Positions 32,157 through 39,683 of a stretch of DNA of 46,416 nucleotides are shown here, in pieces. The notes beneath the pieces were generated by a model that ran no database searches, was not told the DNA's origin, and saw only the letters and a program-made list of their open reading frames with translations. The translations under genes and the position numbers were made by a program. Each line of letters begins with the position of its first letter. Positions within the stretch are counted from its first letter, which is position 1. This DNA is from a virus, in IMG/VR virus record IMGVR_UViG_3300044675_004667, positions 1-46,416 of that record. The stretch is one strand, 5' to 3'.

Positions 32157-32916
32157 TGTTAAGCTAAACATAGCACACGAAAAGAAAGGCATATTGCAGC
32201 GGCTTTTAACTGAGGCCAATAGATATAAGCCTTTGACATTTGAACAAGAGCGCACCGCAACACGTGAACAGCTTATAAATCATAATATGATGTTTGCCAT
32301 TTCTGTAGCGTTTCGCCACCACATGCCAAATGTGGATATTATGGATATCATTTCAGAATCAATGATAGGCTTAGTTAAGGCCGCCGATAGTTTTGACCGT
32401 TCATCTGATAATAAGTTTATTTCCTATGCTGTTTATAGAATGCGGTCCGAAATACAATCATACATGCACACTAAACGCGATATAATACGCTATCCCGATA
32501 AGGCACATATTGTTAAACATCAGATTAGAAACATGCAAGATGAACCTATTGAAACAATAGCCAAACAGATGAACGTATCAGAACACTATGTCAAAATGGC
32601 TAAAGAAATGTTGCAATATGTAAGCCTTGACCATACAGATGATGAAGGCAACGAAATATACACGCCTGCATCGGATTCACAAACAGATTCAAGAACTTTG
32701 CAATCCGATAGCACAAAAGTATTTAAATATCTTGTTAAGTGCCTAAACACTAAAGAATATAAAGTCATTGAACATAGGTATTTAAAAGATTATGCCAAAG
32801 ACTACAAACAGATAGGCGAAATGATAAACGTAACAGGCGAGCGTGCCCGGCAATTAGAAAAACAAGCATTCGACAAAATAAAAAATCAATATGCAAGAAT
32901 CAAAATGGATTCGTGA
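32143..32916 (+). CDS. sigma-70-family RNA polymerase sigma factor
   Basis: A 257-residue sigma factor; I use the ATG at 32143 (MKRIDVKLNIAHEKKG), overlapping the upstream gene, rather than an earlier in-frame start that lies well inside it. Region 2 is seen in NHNMMFAISVAFRHHM and SMIGLVKAADSFDRSSDNKF followed by ISYAVYRMRSEIQSYM (core binding and -10 melting). Region 3 covers about 140-175. Region 4 (TKEYKVIEHRYLKDYAKDYK, then GERARQLEKQAFDKIK) is the -33 reader. It would steer host polymerase to phage promoters, probably the leftward late operons. Confidence 0.88.
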   Translation: MKRIDVKLNIAHEKKGILQRLLTEANRYKPLTFEQERTATREQLINHNMMFAISVAFRHHMPNVDIMDIISESMIGLVKAADSFDRSSDNKFISYAVYRMRSEIQSYMHTKRDIIRYPDKAHIVKHQIRNMQDEPIETIAKQMNVSEHYVKMAKEMLQYVSLDHTDDEGNEIYTPASDSQTDSRTLQSDSTKVFKYLVKCLNTKEYKVIEHRYLKDYAKDYKQIGEMINVTGERARQLEKQAFDKIKNQYARIKMDS

Positions 32917-33280
32917 GCTTATACTATCTGATAACCCTGACAGCATACTGTTAGGGTTAGTTCTTAATGATAGTTTCAATTGTTTTCCAAACGTGCGCAG
33001 GTTTTACCGTAAACATAAACATATTACGTTTTGGCATTTCAATCGGTTACAAACTGTCAACGTTTCAATGATTAGATACTATGCTATTAGTGCCGTGCTA
33101 AACAATGAACTTAAAACAAACCGCTGTTACTTTTGGCTTAACTATTCAGATATAAATCAAACGCCATGGAAGGCATGGCAGCATAGGATAACAATGGGTT
33201 TAAGGACGCAAAAGAATTTAAACTATAGATATTTTGGCAAATGGGTTGCACATCCTTATACTACTATGTTTGTACGTTAG
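32891..33280 (+). CDS. hypothetical protein (129 aa)
   Basis: Starts MQESKWIRELILSDNPDSIL and is rich in Tyr, Trp, His and Arg (NYRYFGKWVAHPY). It overlaps the sigma factor end by 26 bases, so it is co-translated with it, and is the last gene of the block. No catalytic motif. A sigma-associated regulator is possible only by position. Confidence 0.55.
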   Translation: MQESKWIRELILSDNPDSILLGLVLNDSFNCFPNVRRFYRKHKHITFWHFNRLQTVNVSMIRYYAISAVLNNELKTNRCYFWLNYSDINQTPWKAWQHRITMGLRTQKNLNYRYFGKWVAHPYTTMFVR

Positions 33281-33282
33281 AC

Positions 33283-33312
33283 CATGTTGTTGGATTCAAC
33301 GATATGGTTAAT
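33283..33312. terminator. weak bidirectional hairpin between convergent genes
   Basis: ACCAT near 33283 can pair with ATGGT near 33306, with GTTG/CAAC inside, making an interrupted near-symmetrical hairpin between two converging operons. No T-run follows on either strand, so termination is uncertain. Confidence 0.25.
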
Positions 33313-34144
33313 ACATCTTGCCGTTTGCTAAAAACTTATCAGCCCAAACATTAACCTGTTCAACATAGAAATTACCTTGGTCATCGACATTAACAAGGGC
33401 AAAACCATTAGCCCACAGTTGGCGCTGAAAACGTGGCATATAAGAAAACCCTTTGCTTTTAATGTCATATAAACCGCCAATGTTAAACGCTGCTTTGTTC
33501 CCAGTATGATAGCATTGCACGCGGTGTGTATGTCCAAACATAACTGAGTGTTGTGTTTTATCTAAGTGCGCCTTAGCTGCATGAATAGATGTATAAACTC
33601 CGTGAACTATGTCTAAGTGTTTGCCTAATGTGAAATAATCAGACTGCCAATCTGTTTTAACATCCCATCCACGTTCATGAAGGTATAAGGCTTCACATGG
33701 GTTTATAAGTGCGCCACCATATTTCGCGTTGTCCTTTTCTTTTATGTGCCTAAAGTATCGGTCTTCATGGTTGCCAAATAAAAAATATTTCTTAGCACCT
33801 TTAAACACGCTGTTAAGTTCATCAATTCCCTGCAAACCATCAATATATTCATCTTGCAAAGTTAAGCCCGATAAGTTGGCTAATGATTCGGCATTATAAG
33901 AACCTAATGTATACAAGTCTAAATAATCGCCTGCAATAACAAGGCCGTGCAAAGTTGTGCCCATTTCGCTAATAAGCCTTAAAACTTTTTGCCATAGTAT
34001 CTGATTGTGAAAAGGTCTATGCACATCAGATATAACTAACCAGCGCTGCAAAGTTTTATTTTGTCGGCGCTTTTCATTTATTAGGTTTTTCCAATATTCT
34101 ATTTCGGCATCTGTTTGTACACGTATTTTGGGGCGGTATAACAT
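33308..34144 (-). CDS. calcineurin-like metallophosphoesterase
   Basis: A 278-residue enzyme with all motifs of the two-metal phosphoesterases in order: ISDVHRPFH (about 44-52), AGDYLD (73-78), FGNHEDR (122-128), DIVHG (about 173-177) and FGHTHRV (about 203-209). It hydrolyses phosphomono- or diesters; the substrate may be DNA ends, RNA or a nucleotide. The gene follows the terminase genes in the same leftward operon, separated by four bases. A packaging or end-processing link is inference. Confidence 0.85.
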   Translation of the reverse strand: MLYRPKIRVQTDAEIEYWKNLINEKRRQNKTLQRWLVISDVHRPFHNQILWQKVLRLISEMGTTLHGLVIAGDYLDLYTLGSYNAESLANLSGLTLQDEYIDGLQGIDELNSVFKGAKKYFLFGNHEDRYFRHIKEKDNAKYGGALINPCEALYLHERGWDVKTDWQSDYFTLGKHLDIVHGVYTSIHAAKAHLDKTQHSVMFGHTHRVQCYHTGNKAAFNIGGLYDIKSKGFSYMPRFQRQLWANGFALVNVDDQGNFYVEQVNVWADKFLANGKMY

Positions 34145-34148
34145 GGGG

Positions 34149-35600
34149 CTATAATTTAATATCTTGACAAAATGTGTTAAGTAGGTATCTTAAATTGTCT
34201 AATAAGTCGGCTTGCCTTTCTTCACCTTTGCCTTTAATGATTCGGCGGCTATTATCTGATTTAATACGCAAACAGTCCATACGAAGTCCCGGGCATTTAT
34301 CTTCATAAATTTGAAAGTCGGGGCACATGCTTATGATTGTGTTTGTTTGAACGTACGATTCAGCATGTAGGGGATTCGCTTTAGGCACTACAAAGAACCG
34401 CGCTGGTAACTGCAGTTCTTCCTGTATAATTTCGTAGTATGTTTTAGAAACGCGTTGCCTGCCATCGGAACGGTCACCGCTCGCATCGCCTGTTATCAAT
34501 AGCGGAATAGTACAGGGGTAAATAGCAGTATCGGACCAACGACCTATTTTCTTATTTGTTTCGGCAAATACCCATTCCCTAAATGCTTGACACGTGTCAT
34601 AGATTGATGCCTCTCCGCGTTCTTCACTACCTATCTTAAATTCTTTTACGATATGCACACCATAGCGATAACGTGAACGGGCCGATACATCAGGCGCCAA
34701 TGTAGTTTTGCGCATAACGGCCGCTGTCATTGGTATCTTATTAAAGTCAAACGAAACATAAATCTGTTCCGTTTCCCAATTTATTTTCTTTGAAGGCTGA
34801 AATACTTTTTGTTGAATGCTTTTGTCCTTAAGTACGTAAACCCATGCTTCACCTGAATAGTCAACAAAAACTGATTTATACTCTTGTTCAAACGTTAAGC
34901 GGTCAAGGTCGCGGCTGGCATCGGCTACTTCATCAGGGTCTATGTTTGGGTTATCAGTTGTTTCCATGCGAAACGTAATCCAACTGTCGCTTCCGTTTTC
35001 GCTTTGTGGTAAGTCTATGTCATTATAGCAATTCTTTTCGACATTGCCAGCCTTTGCGCCGTTGCGGCATAGTTCATACCAGTAGTTATCTTTGCCCGCT
35101 GCTGTACCAATAAAAAACGCCTCACCTTTGTAGTCAGTCAAGGTAGGGCGGCTTACGGTTTTCCAATGGTATTCAAGTATGTGCGATGGTATCTTTTGCG
35201 TTTCTTCATATATTACCCGGTGATACTTTCGCCCGCGCCCTTTATCTTTTCGCCCTTCATCGCCGATAGACCACACTTCTAAAACGCCGCCGTTTAGAAA
35301 CTGCATTATTTTAGATGTTTCGTCTTTATGTTTAATGATTCCGCCTTCTGATATAGTCTTGTAAGTATCTACAATCTTATTCCAGCTTTGCGCAAAGTCC
35401 TTAAAGTCATCGACAAAGATACCAACAAACTTACCTTCAAACACGGCAGGGCTTATAAGCGGCAATGCAACCGATGTAATAAGTTCTGTTTTGCCAAATC
35501 TGCGGGCGCAAACAATACAGTTAAACCTTCGCTTATTATCTAATATTCGTTTTTGCCCTGTGTGCGGCTTAAACAGTTGTATGTCTATGTTACGCGGCAC
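34149..35600 (-). CDS. terminase large subunit
   Basis: A 483-residue packaging motor. The ATPase half has Walker A CARRFGKTE (residues 31-39), Walker B RVIYEE (128-133) and a coupling motif near FIGTAAG. The nuclease half has FDFNKIPM (acidic cluster I) and LLITGDASGDRSDG (cluster II), with late acidic residues near the C-terminus (DLLDNLRY). It drives DNA into the portal and cuts it. The start overlaps the small-subunit stop by one base. Confidence 0.92.
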   Translation of the reverse strand: MPRNIDIQLFKPHTGQKRILDNKRRFNCIVCARRFGKTELITSVALPLISPAVFEGKFVGIFVDDFKDFAQSWNKIVDTYKTISEGGIIKHKDETSKIMQFLNGGVLEVWSIGDEGRKDKGRGRKYHRVIYEETQKIPSHILEYHWKTVSRPTLTDYKGEAFFIGTAAGKDNYWYELCRNGAKAGNVEKNCYNDIDLPQSENGSDSWITFRMETTDNPNIDPDEVADASRDLDRLTFEQEYKSVFVDYSGEAWVYVLKDKSIQQKVFQPSKKINWETEQIYVSFDFNKIPMTAAVMRKTTLAPDVSARSRYRYGVHIVKEFKIGSEERGEASIYDTCQAFREWVFAETNKKIGRWSDTAIYPCTIPLLITGDASGDRSDGRQRVSKTYYEIIQEELQLPARFFVVPKANPLHAESYVQTNTIISMCPDFQIYEDKCPGLRMDCLRIKSDNSRRIIKGKGEERQADLLDNLRYLLNTFCQDIKL

Positions 35601-36025
35601 TACTTAGCTTCAGGTGGATACTGAATGTTTATGTTAATGTTTTTGTCGTCTTCGGTTGTTTCGTGCTTATCCTTAAAGCCGTAGTTATTGATAAGCATAA
35701 ACTTAGCAACGCCCATATCATAAGTTCTATCTAAGCCGCCTTCAACCTTATTAGCCAGTATTTTCTGCTTTGCGCGTTTAACAACGTCGAAAAAATCTTC
35801 CTTGTTTGAATAATTTATCAAAGTATCGCGGCATGTATCTAAGTAAACTGCTAAACCTTCAACAGTATAAGGGCGTGGAAAACTTTCGACAACTTCCTGC
35901 ACACCGTCTTTAGTAACTAAATGTTTAATTCGTGTTCTTGAATCGCACCATTGAAAATAAGTTTCAATTTTCTTTTGTAATTCTTCAGGTGAATTAAACT
36001 TCAAAGGCCTTCCCCTTTCTTTCAT
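35600..36025 (-). CDS. terminase small subunit
   Basis: A 141-residue DNA-recognition protein. It opens MKERGRPLKFNSPEELQKKI, followed by a helix-turn-helix region (YTVEGLAVYLDTCRDTLINY, then SNKEDFFDVVKRAKQKI) and FMLINNYGFKDKHE, the common pattern of gp3-like small terminases. It binds the packaging start site; the iteron-rich region just upstream, at 36137-36406, is a natural candidate. It precedes the large subunit in the operon. Confidence 0.85.
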   Translation of the reverse strand: MKERGRPLKFNSPEELQKKIETYFQWCDSRTRIKHLVTKDGVQEVVESFPRPYTVEGLAVYLDTCRDTLINYSNKEDFFDVVKRAKQKILANKVEGGLDRTYDMGVAKFMLINNYGFKDKHETTEDDKNININIQYPPEAK

Positions 36026-36136
36026 ATTTTCGTTTTAAGCAACTTTTAATACTTTTTGATATCTACACACCACTTTATAATAAAAATGCCTTAAAATGCC
36101 GTTTAAATACGTTTTAAGCCTATATCTATCTTAAAG

Positions 36137-36178
36137 TTTATTTATTATTTTATATTATTTATTATTTATATTATTATT
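36137..36178. other. 42-bp A/T-only stretch
   Basis: No G or C occurs for 42 bases, next to a cluster of TGTTACA-type repeats. This is the arrangement of a DNA-unwinding element beside iterons at replication origins. It could alternatively be a bendable packaging or promoter region. Confidence 0.5.
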
Positions 36179-36187
36179 GTTAACAGT

Positions 36188-36406
36188 TGTTACACTTAAT
36201 GTAACATATAAAGTATTGATATTCATAGTATGTTACACTGTTACACATGTTACACTAGTTTTTACATACATGTGTGTGTGTTTTAATATTGTTTCACACG
36301 TGTGTATGTGTGTATGTGCGTAGTTTTTGCCGTAACAGCTGTTAACGCGTAACATGTAATGATTATCAACGTTTTGCGTGTTACACTTGCCGTAACATCT
36401 GTTAAC
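36188..36406. repeat. TGTTACA iterons, inverted and direct repeats, in a gene-free region
   Basis: The gap 36026-36503 has no gene. TGTTACA/TGTAACA face each other at 36188-36206. Three TGTTACAC direct repeats start at 36231, 36239 and 36248, with another at 36379. A 20-base unit at 36327-36346 recurs at 36387-36406, exactly 60 bases on, with one mismatch, and contains the dyad GTAACA-(G/T)C-TGTTAAC. Between them is a TG/CA-rich tract (36262-36320). Likely roles are origin, packaging site or a regulator-binding array. Confidence 0.65.
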
Positions 36407-36415
36407 ATTTCAAAT

Positions 36416-36460
36416 AAAAAAACCGCTGCACTTGTTGAACAGCGGTTAGCGGCAAACCGC
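36416..36460 (-). terminator. attenuator: mutually exclusive hairpins and terminator
   Basis: On the minus strand AACCGCTG (36447-36440) pairs with CAGCGGTT (36428-36421) followed by seven Ts, an intrinsic terminator. Upstream, GCGGTT (36460-36455) can pair with AACCGC (36447-36442), using the same 5' arm, so the two hairpins exclude each other. It also serves as the end of the gene at 36504. Confidence 0.65.
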
Positions 36461-36468
36461 AGTTATGG

Positions 36469-36500
36469 CAAAGGTAAGATGAAAAATTTGTAAAATCAAA
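36469..36500 (-). promoter_or_regulatory. Bacteroidetes-type promoter directly before the attenuator
   Basis: TTTG (minus 36500-36497) is followed after 20 bases by TACCTTTG (36476-36469). Transcription would start near 36462 and run straight into the paired hairpins, giving either a short RNA of about 45 nt or a terminase transcript. Confidence 0.6.
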
Positions 36501-36503
36501 GTA

Positions 36504-37190
36504 TTAGGTAAATAAATTTTCTTCAGACTTAAACATACATAAACCTATGAACACATTTCTATGGTTTCTTAAATTACCAATTATCATTCTATTATAGGCA
36601 TTTGTATTGTAATAATCAGGTACAGAACCGTTTTTTTCTAAGCCTACAAAAAAGTGATGTTCATTATAACTTAAATCACGATAACCTTGTTTTATTTCAT
36701 CTGTAGGATACAAAATTCGAATATCTTTGTAAAGTTTATTGCTGTAGCTTTTGCCTTTTAAACTTTCTTTTATTGAATATTCAGTACCTTCAAATAAATC
36801 AAACTGAGAATCATTGACATAGTTTTTAGAAGTTACAACCATTATTTTTTTATCAGTAATGTCAACAACACCCATTGACAAGTGATTAGAATTTAAAGTA
36901 TCGATAGTTGTAAGTTTTATTTTATTAAGAATCATTTGTGTTTGTTCTTTTTTATATAAACCTACTTGTTTAATCTTTAAAGGTCTAAAACTATTTTCGC
37001 GCCTGCATGTCATTGGTTCAACTGTAACTTCATATACACCATGTTTTTGCATTTTATACATTTCTACCGGGTACATTCTTGTAAGTTCGTATGTATCTAA
37101 GTTTATGCCTATAGTACAATGAAACGTGCCTTTTAATTTGTTGTTATGTTCCCATTGGGCAATAGCAACTTGTAAGAATCTAATTTTCAT
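36504..37190 (-). CDS. hypothetical protein, partner of the ParB-DUF4326 gene (228 aa)
   Basis: Starts MKIRFLQVAIAQWEHNNKLK. Beta-rich N-terminal half (GTFHCTIGINLDTYELTRMY, GVYEVTVEPMTCRREN) and a mixed C-terminal half (YRDLSYNEHHFFVGLEKNGS, MIIGNLRNHRNVFIGLCMFK). No known family recognised. Its start overlaps the ParB-DUF4326 gene by 11 bases, so the two are co-translated and probably work together. Conserved-looking His, Cys and Asn residues could be catalytic, but I cannot tell. More AT-rich than the terminase genes. Confidence 0.6.
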   Translation of the reverse strand: MKIRFLQVAIAQWEHNNKLKGTFHCTIGINLDTYELTRMYPVEMYKMQKHGVYEVTVEPMTCRRENSFRPLKIKQVGLYKKEQTQMILNKIKLTTIDTLNSNHLSMGVVDITDKKIMVVTSKNYVNDSQFDLFEGTEYSIKESLKGKSYSNKLYKDIRILYPTDEIKQGYRDLSYNEHHFFVGLEKNGSVPDYYNTNAYNRMIIGNLRNHRNVFIGLCMFKSEENLFT

Positions 37191-38172
37191 CTGCTAATTG
37201 TTTTAAATGGTCACCGTGGCATCTTTGAGGCGCACAATGGCATCCTAAAACTTTACCTTTCAAATCTTTTACTTTGTTATGTAAACTTCTTTTGTGTTTA
37301 AAGTATTCAATATATCCATCACATACTTCATCGCGTGTACCATCAGAATCTAAAAAAAATGGGTTGCCAAATTCTGAATACCTATCTATTTGTTTATAAA
37401 TACCTTTGTCTTTAGCGTATTTCAAAACGTGAAAATGTAAATTCATATTTATAACAACCGTTTCGCCTTGTTCTATCTTATCAAACAAAATTTGTTCATC
37501 AATTGAAATAGGTTGTTCTTGTGTTTTCTGTTCGATTCTTTGCTCAATTTTAGCTTTAAATTCTTGCGCTTTTTGCTCTTTTAATTCTTTAGCCTTTTCA
37601 ATAATTTGCTTTTCTGTAGTTGCGATAAATGTCGGTTCAGCTTTAGCAATAATTTGAATATCTTGTTTGTTTAATGAAGATTTACCTTGCAATACAACGT
37701 TTTTCAAATCATCATTCATTTTGTCAATACCTTTGGCAAATTGCTCGTTGTTTTTTACTTGCTGATGTGATATACCTACTTCATTAGCTATTTTTTGTGC
37801 TGTTGATATGGGTGGCAAAATTTTTTCTATCCCTTTTATTTGACCACCATGTCTTTGTTTGTCATTTTCATACTTTTTACCTATCAAATAATCTTTTTGT
37901 TCAGGTGTAATATTTCTTCTACCTAATTGATTAACCAGCATCCATTCAATAACATCATATTCAGTATCAAAATTTTTGCTAATAGTCTTATAACCCAATT
38001 GCCAATCCTGCGCTATCTTATACCTATTGTGCCCATCAATAATATAACCATTCCAAGTAATAATAGCATCGCGAATACCTTCTTCAATACAATTTGTTTC
38101 AAGCTGTTTGTATTCATCGGGCGTTAGCGGTGGAATCAGCTTTTTAAATTCTTCTTTAATTTTAAGTTCCAT
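37180..38172 (-). CDS. ParB-like domain fused to DUF4326
   Basis: A 330-residue fusion. Residues about 1-110 are a ParB/Spo0J-like N-terminal domain with the motif WNGYIIDGHNRYKIAQDWQL. A helix-turn-helix-like part (AQKIANEVGISHQQVKNNEQ) follows, then a Lys/Gln/Glu helix linker (170-220). The C-terminal about 90 residues match DUF4326: YSEFGNPFFL, then LKGKVLGCHCAPQRCHGDHL with a Cys/His cluster. ParB-like domains bind CTP or DNA in partition and also occur in DNA-modification systems. It is preceded by a promoter and a structured leader and coupled to the unknown gene at 36504. Confidence 0.75.
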   Translation of the reverse strand: MELKIKEEFKKLIPPLTPDEYKQLETNCIEEGIRDAIITWNGYIIDGHNRYKIAQDWQLGYKTISKNFDTEYDVIEWMLVNQLGRRNITPEQKDYLIGKKYENDKQRHGGQIKGIEKILPPISTAQKIANEVGISHQQVKNNEQFAKGIDKMNDDLKNVVLQGKSSLNKQDIQIIAKAEPTFIATTEKQIIEKAKELKEQKAQEFKAKIEQRIEQKTQEQPISIDEQILFDKIEQGETVVINMNLHFHVLKYAKDKGIYKQIDRYSEFGNPFFLDSDGTRDEVCDGYIEYFKHKRSLHNKVKDLKGKVLGCHCAPQRCHGDHLKQLADEN

Positions 38173-38184
38173 AACATATTTTTT

Positions 38185-38270
38185 AAAAAAGTAAGCCCCG
38201 AAATCAATAGGGCAACCACGACCTATATCATTCAGGGCTTTTAATATCTTTTAGTTCTTTTTGTGGTTGC
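38185..38270 (-). ncRNA. structured leader with pseudoknot and terminator before the ParB-DUF4326 gene
   Basis: Read on the minus strand: GCAACCAC (38270-38263), AAGCCC (38240-38235), ATAGG (38226-38222), GTGGTTGC (38219-38212), CCTAT (38211-38207), GGGCTT (38198-38193) and six Ts (38190-38185). AAGCCC/GGGCTT closes an outer stem; ATAGG/CCTAT an inner hairpin whose loop GTGGTTGC is the exact complement of the 5' GCAACCAC. The first element lies just after the predicted transcription start. This looks like a riboswitch- or attenuator-type RNA of about 90 nt; I recognise no known class. Confidence 0.6.
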
Positions 38271-38280
38271 AGAACGTACG

Positions 38281-38288
38281 CAAATATA
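38281..38288 (-). promoter_or_regulatory. -7 element for the ParB-DUF4326 leader
   Basis: TATATTTG on the minus strand fits TAnnTTTG. It lies 10 bases before the GCAACCAC arm, so transcripts would begin with the structured leader. No exact -33 TTTG is seen. Confidence 0.55.
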
Positions 38289-38292
38289 ACAA

Positions 38293-38826
38293 TTATTTTT
38301 CTAATTCGCTATTAAAATCAGATTTTTTTAGCAAATCAGTATAATTCATTGAACCTTTACGGGCTGTATCGCGTCCAAATATTTTACCGAACTTTTCGGC
38401 TGCATCTTTAACGGCGTATGTTTCGGCGGCGGGTGCAGCTTTTTGCACGCCATCGGTTTTAACTGCGTTCCAATCGGTTGCGCCTGCGCCTTTATCTGTT
38501 TGAACTGGTGCGGCACCAATACCATCTTGCCATTCAGTTTCGCCTGTTAGCGGATTTATTACATGTAAGCGAACAGTTACAACAACTGAATTAGCTACTA
38601 TCTGTGTATTGCGAATTTCTACCCACCAACGCGGATAAATTTTGGTTAATAAATATTCTATTTTTTCAATCGGAATGTATTTGTAATCGCGAATCATTGG
38701 GTGCTGAACTAACCACTTAGCAGGCGGGTCTTGGTTCAATAATACAGTAAGCGCGTTTTGCTTTAGGCTGTCTTCGTTATCAGTAAGAAGTTCGTTTAGT
38801 GTCGGAAGTTTTGTTAATTGTGTCAT
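38293..38826 (-). CDS. Rad52-like single-strand annealing protein
   Basis: A 177-residue recombinase-type protein of the Rad52/22 (Sak) superfamily. Diagnostic stretches are YKYIPIEKIEYLLTKIYPRW, WVEIRNTQIVANSVVVTVRL, the EWQDGIGAAPVQTDKG loop and AAPAAETYAVKDAAEKFGKI followed by FGRD. It anneals complementary single strands, helped by SSB. It lies directly after the RecE-like exonuclease, as in other phage recombination pairs. A short acidic-basic tail ends the protein. Confidence 0.88.
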   Translation of the reverse strand: MTQLTKLPTLNELLTDNEDSLKQNALTVLLNQDPPAKWLVQHPMIRDYKYIPIEKIEYLLTKIYPRWWVEIRNTQIVANSVVVTVRLHVINPLTGETEWQDGIGAAPVQTDKGAGATDWNAVKTDGVQKAAPAAETYAVKDAAEKFGKIFGRDTARKGSMNYTDLLKKSDFNSELEK

Positions 38827-38835
38827 AATGGTTTG

Positions 38836-39594
38836 TTATTTAGCCCATCCAGGCAGTGAAATAATATGTATTTTTTTGTCTTCAGTATAGCCGTGCCAGT
38901 TATTAGTTTCAAGGCATTTTTTTAAAGTTTCAATATCTTTTTTGTATTCGATACGACCTTTTTCGATAGCTTCAGGGTCAAGTTCATAAAGTTCGACATT
39001 AAACGGCTTTTCTTTATCTACTGCTATAAAAAAGAATCTTTCAGCCTTAGTAAGGTCCATATAAAACGCAGCTTGCACATGATAGCGATAATTCCAAACA
39101 GATTTACTAAATTCATCAGGTGCGGCGCTATTTGTTGTTTTAAGGTCAACTATTACGTTATGTTTAGTATTCAAAAAGTCAACGCGACATTTAGCGTCTA
39201 AGCCTTCAATTTTACCAAATATAGAAGTTTCAGCTTGACCGTTCTGTAATAATAGTGCTGCCTTATCATGGCTATAAACAGCGTTCTTAATATTTAAGGC
39301 GTGTTCATACTGTTCATGTGTTACTATCAATTCTGTGCCTTTATTAGCTAACATAAACATGTCATAAATCAATTTACCTTCTTTTGTACGGCGGTCCAAT
39401 CCTTCGGGCAATACAGCGTAATTGTTTTGGTTAAATACAACACCATGCACTAAGCTACCTAATATCATGGCGGCGGTTGGTTCCTGTTTTTCGCCTTCAA
39501 GATAAGCCTTATAGTGCGCTGGTGATTTGTGAATCATATCTAATAATGACTTAGATATGTAATTCGTTTTACTGTGATAATCTTGGTTTGTCAT
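38836..39594 (-). CDS. RecE-like PD-(D/E)XK exonuclease
   Basis: I start at MTNQDYHSKTNYISKSLLDM (39594) because a -7 element covers the upstream in-frame ATG at 39627. The 252-residue protein resembles the exodeoxyribonuclease VIII family: AAMILGSLVHGVVF, then the nuclease core with EGLDAKCRVDFL and VIVDLKTT (the D and ExK-type positions) and a YHVQAAFYMDL helix. It resects double-stranded ends 5' to 3' to feed the annealing protein. The two genes are nine bases apart. Confidence 0.85.
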   Translation of the reverse strand: MTNQDYHSKTNYISKSLLDMIHKSPAHYKAYLEGEKQEPTAAMILGSLVHGVVFNQNNYAVLPEGLDRRTKEGKLIYDMFMLANKGTELIVTHEQYEHALNIKNAVYSHDKAALLLQNGQAETSIFGKIEGLDAKCRVDFLNTKHNVIVDLKTTNSAAPDEFSKSVWNYRYHVQAAFYMDLTKAERFFFIAVDKEKPFNVELYELDPEAIEKGRIEYKKDIETLKKCLETNNWHGYTEDKKIHIISLPGWAK

Positions 39595-39626
39595 AAATTT
39601 TAAAAATATTTTATTAAATAATAGCA

Positions 39627-39653
39627 CAAAATTAAAAATTACTTTTATATTTG
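39627..39653. promoter_or_regulatory. divergent promoter pair
   Basis: TAATTTTG on the minus strand (39634-39627) faces TATATTTG on the plus strand (39646-39653). They serve the leftward exonuclease operon and the rightward HTH-helicase operon and lie only 11 bases apart, so occupancy of one may exclude the other. The HTH protein at 39684 is a natural regulator. Confidence 0.55.
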
Positions 39654-39683
39654 CATAACAATTGAACGAAAAATTAAAAATTT

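Noticed and set aside
36262-36320. TG/CA-rich tract as a CRISPR or tandem-repeat array
   Set aside because: The TGTGTG/TATGTG runs have no fixed unit or spacer; they read as simple low-complexity DNA within the iteron region.
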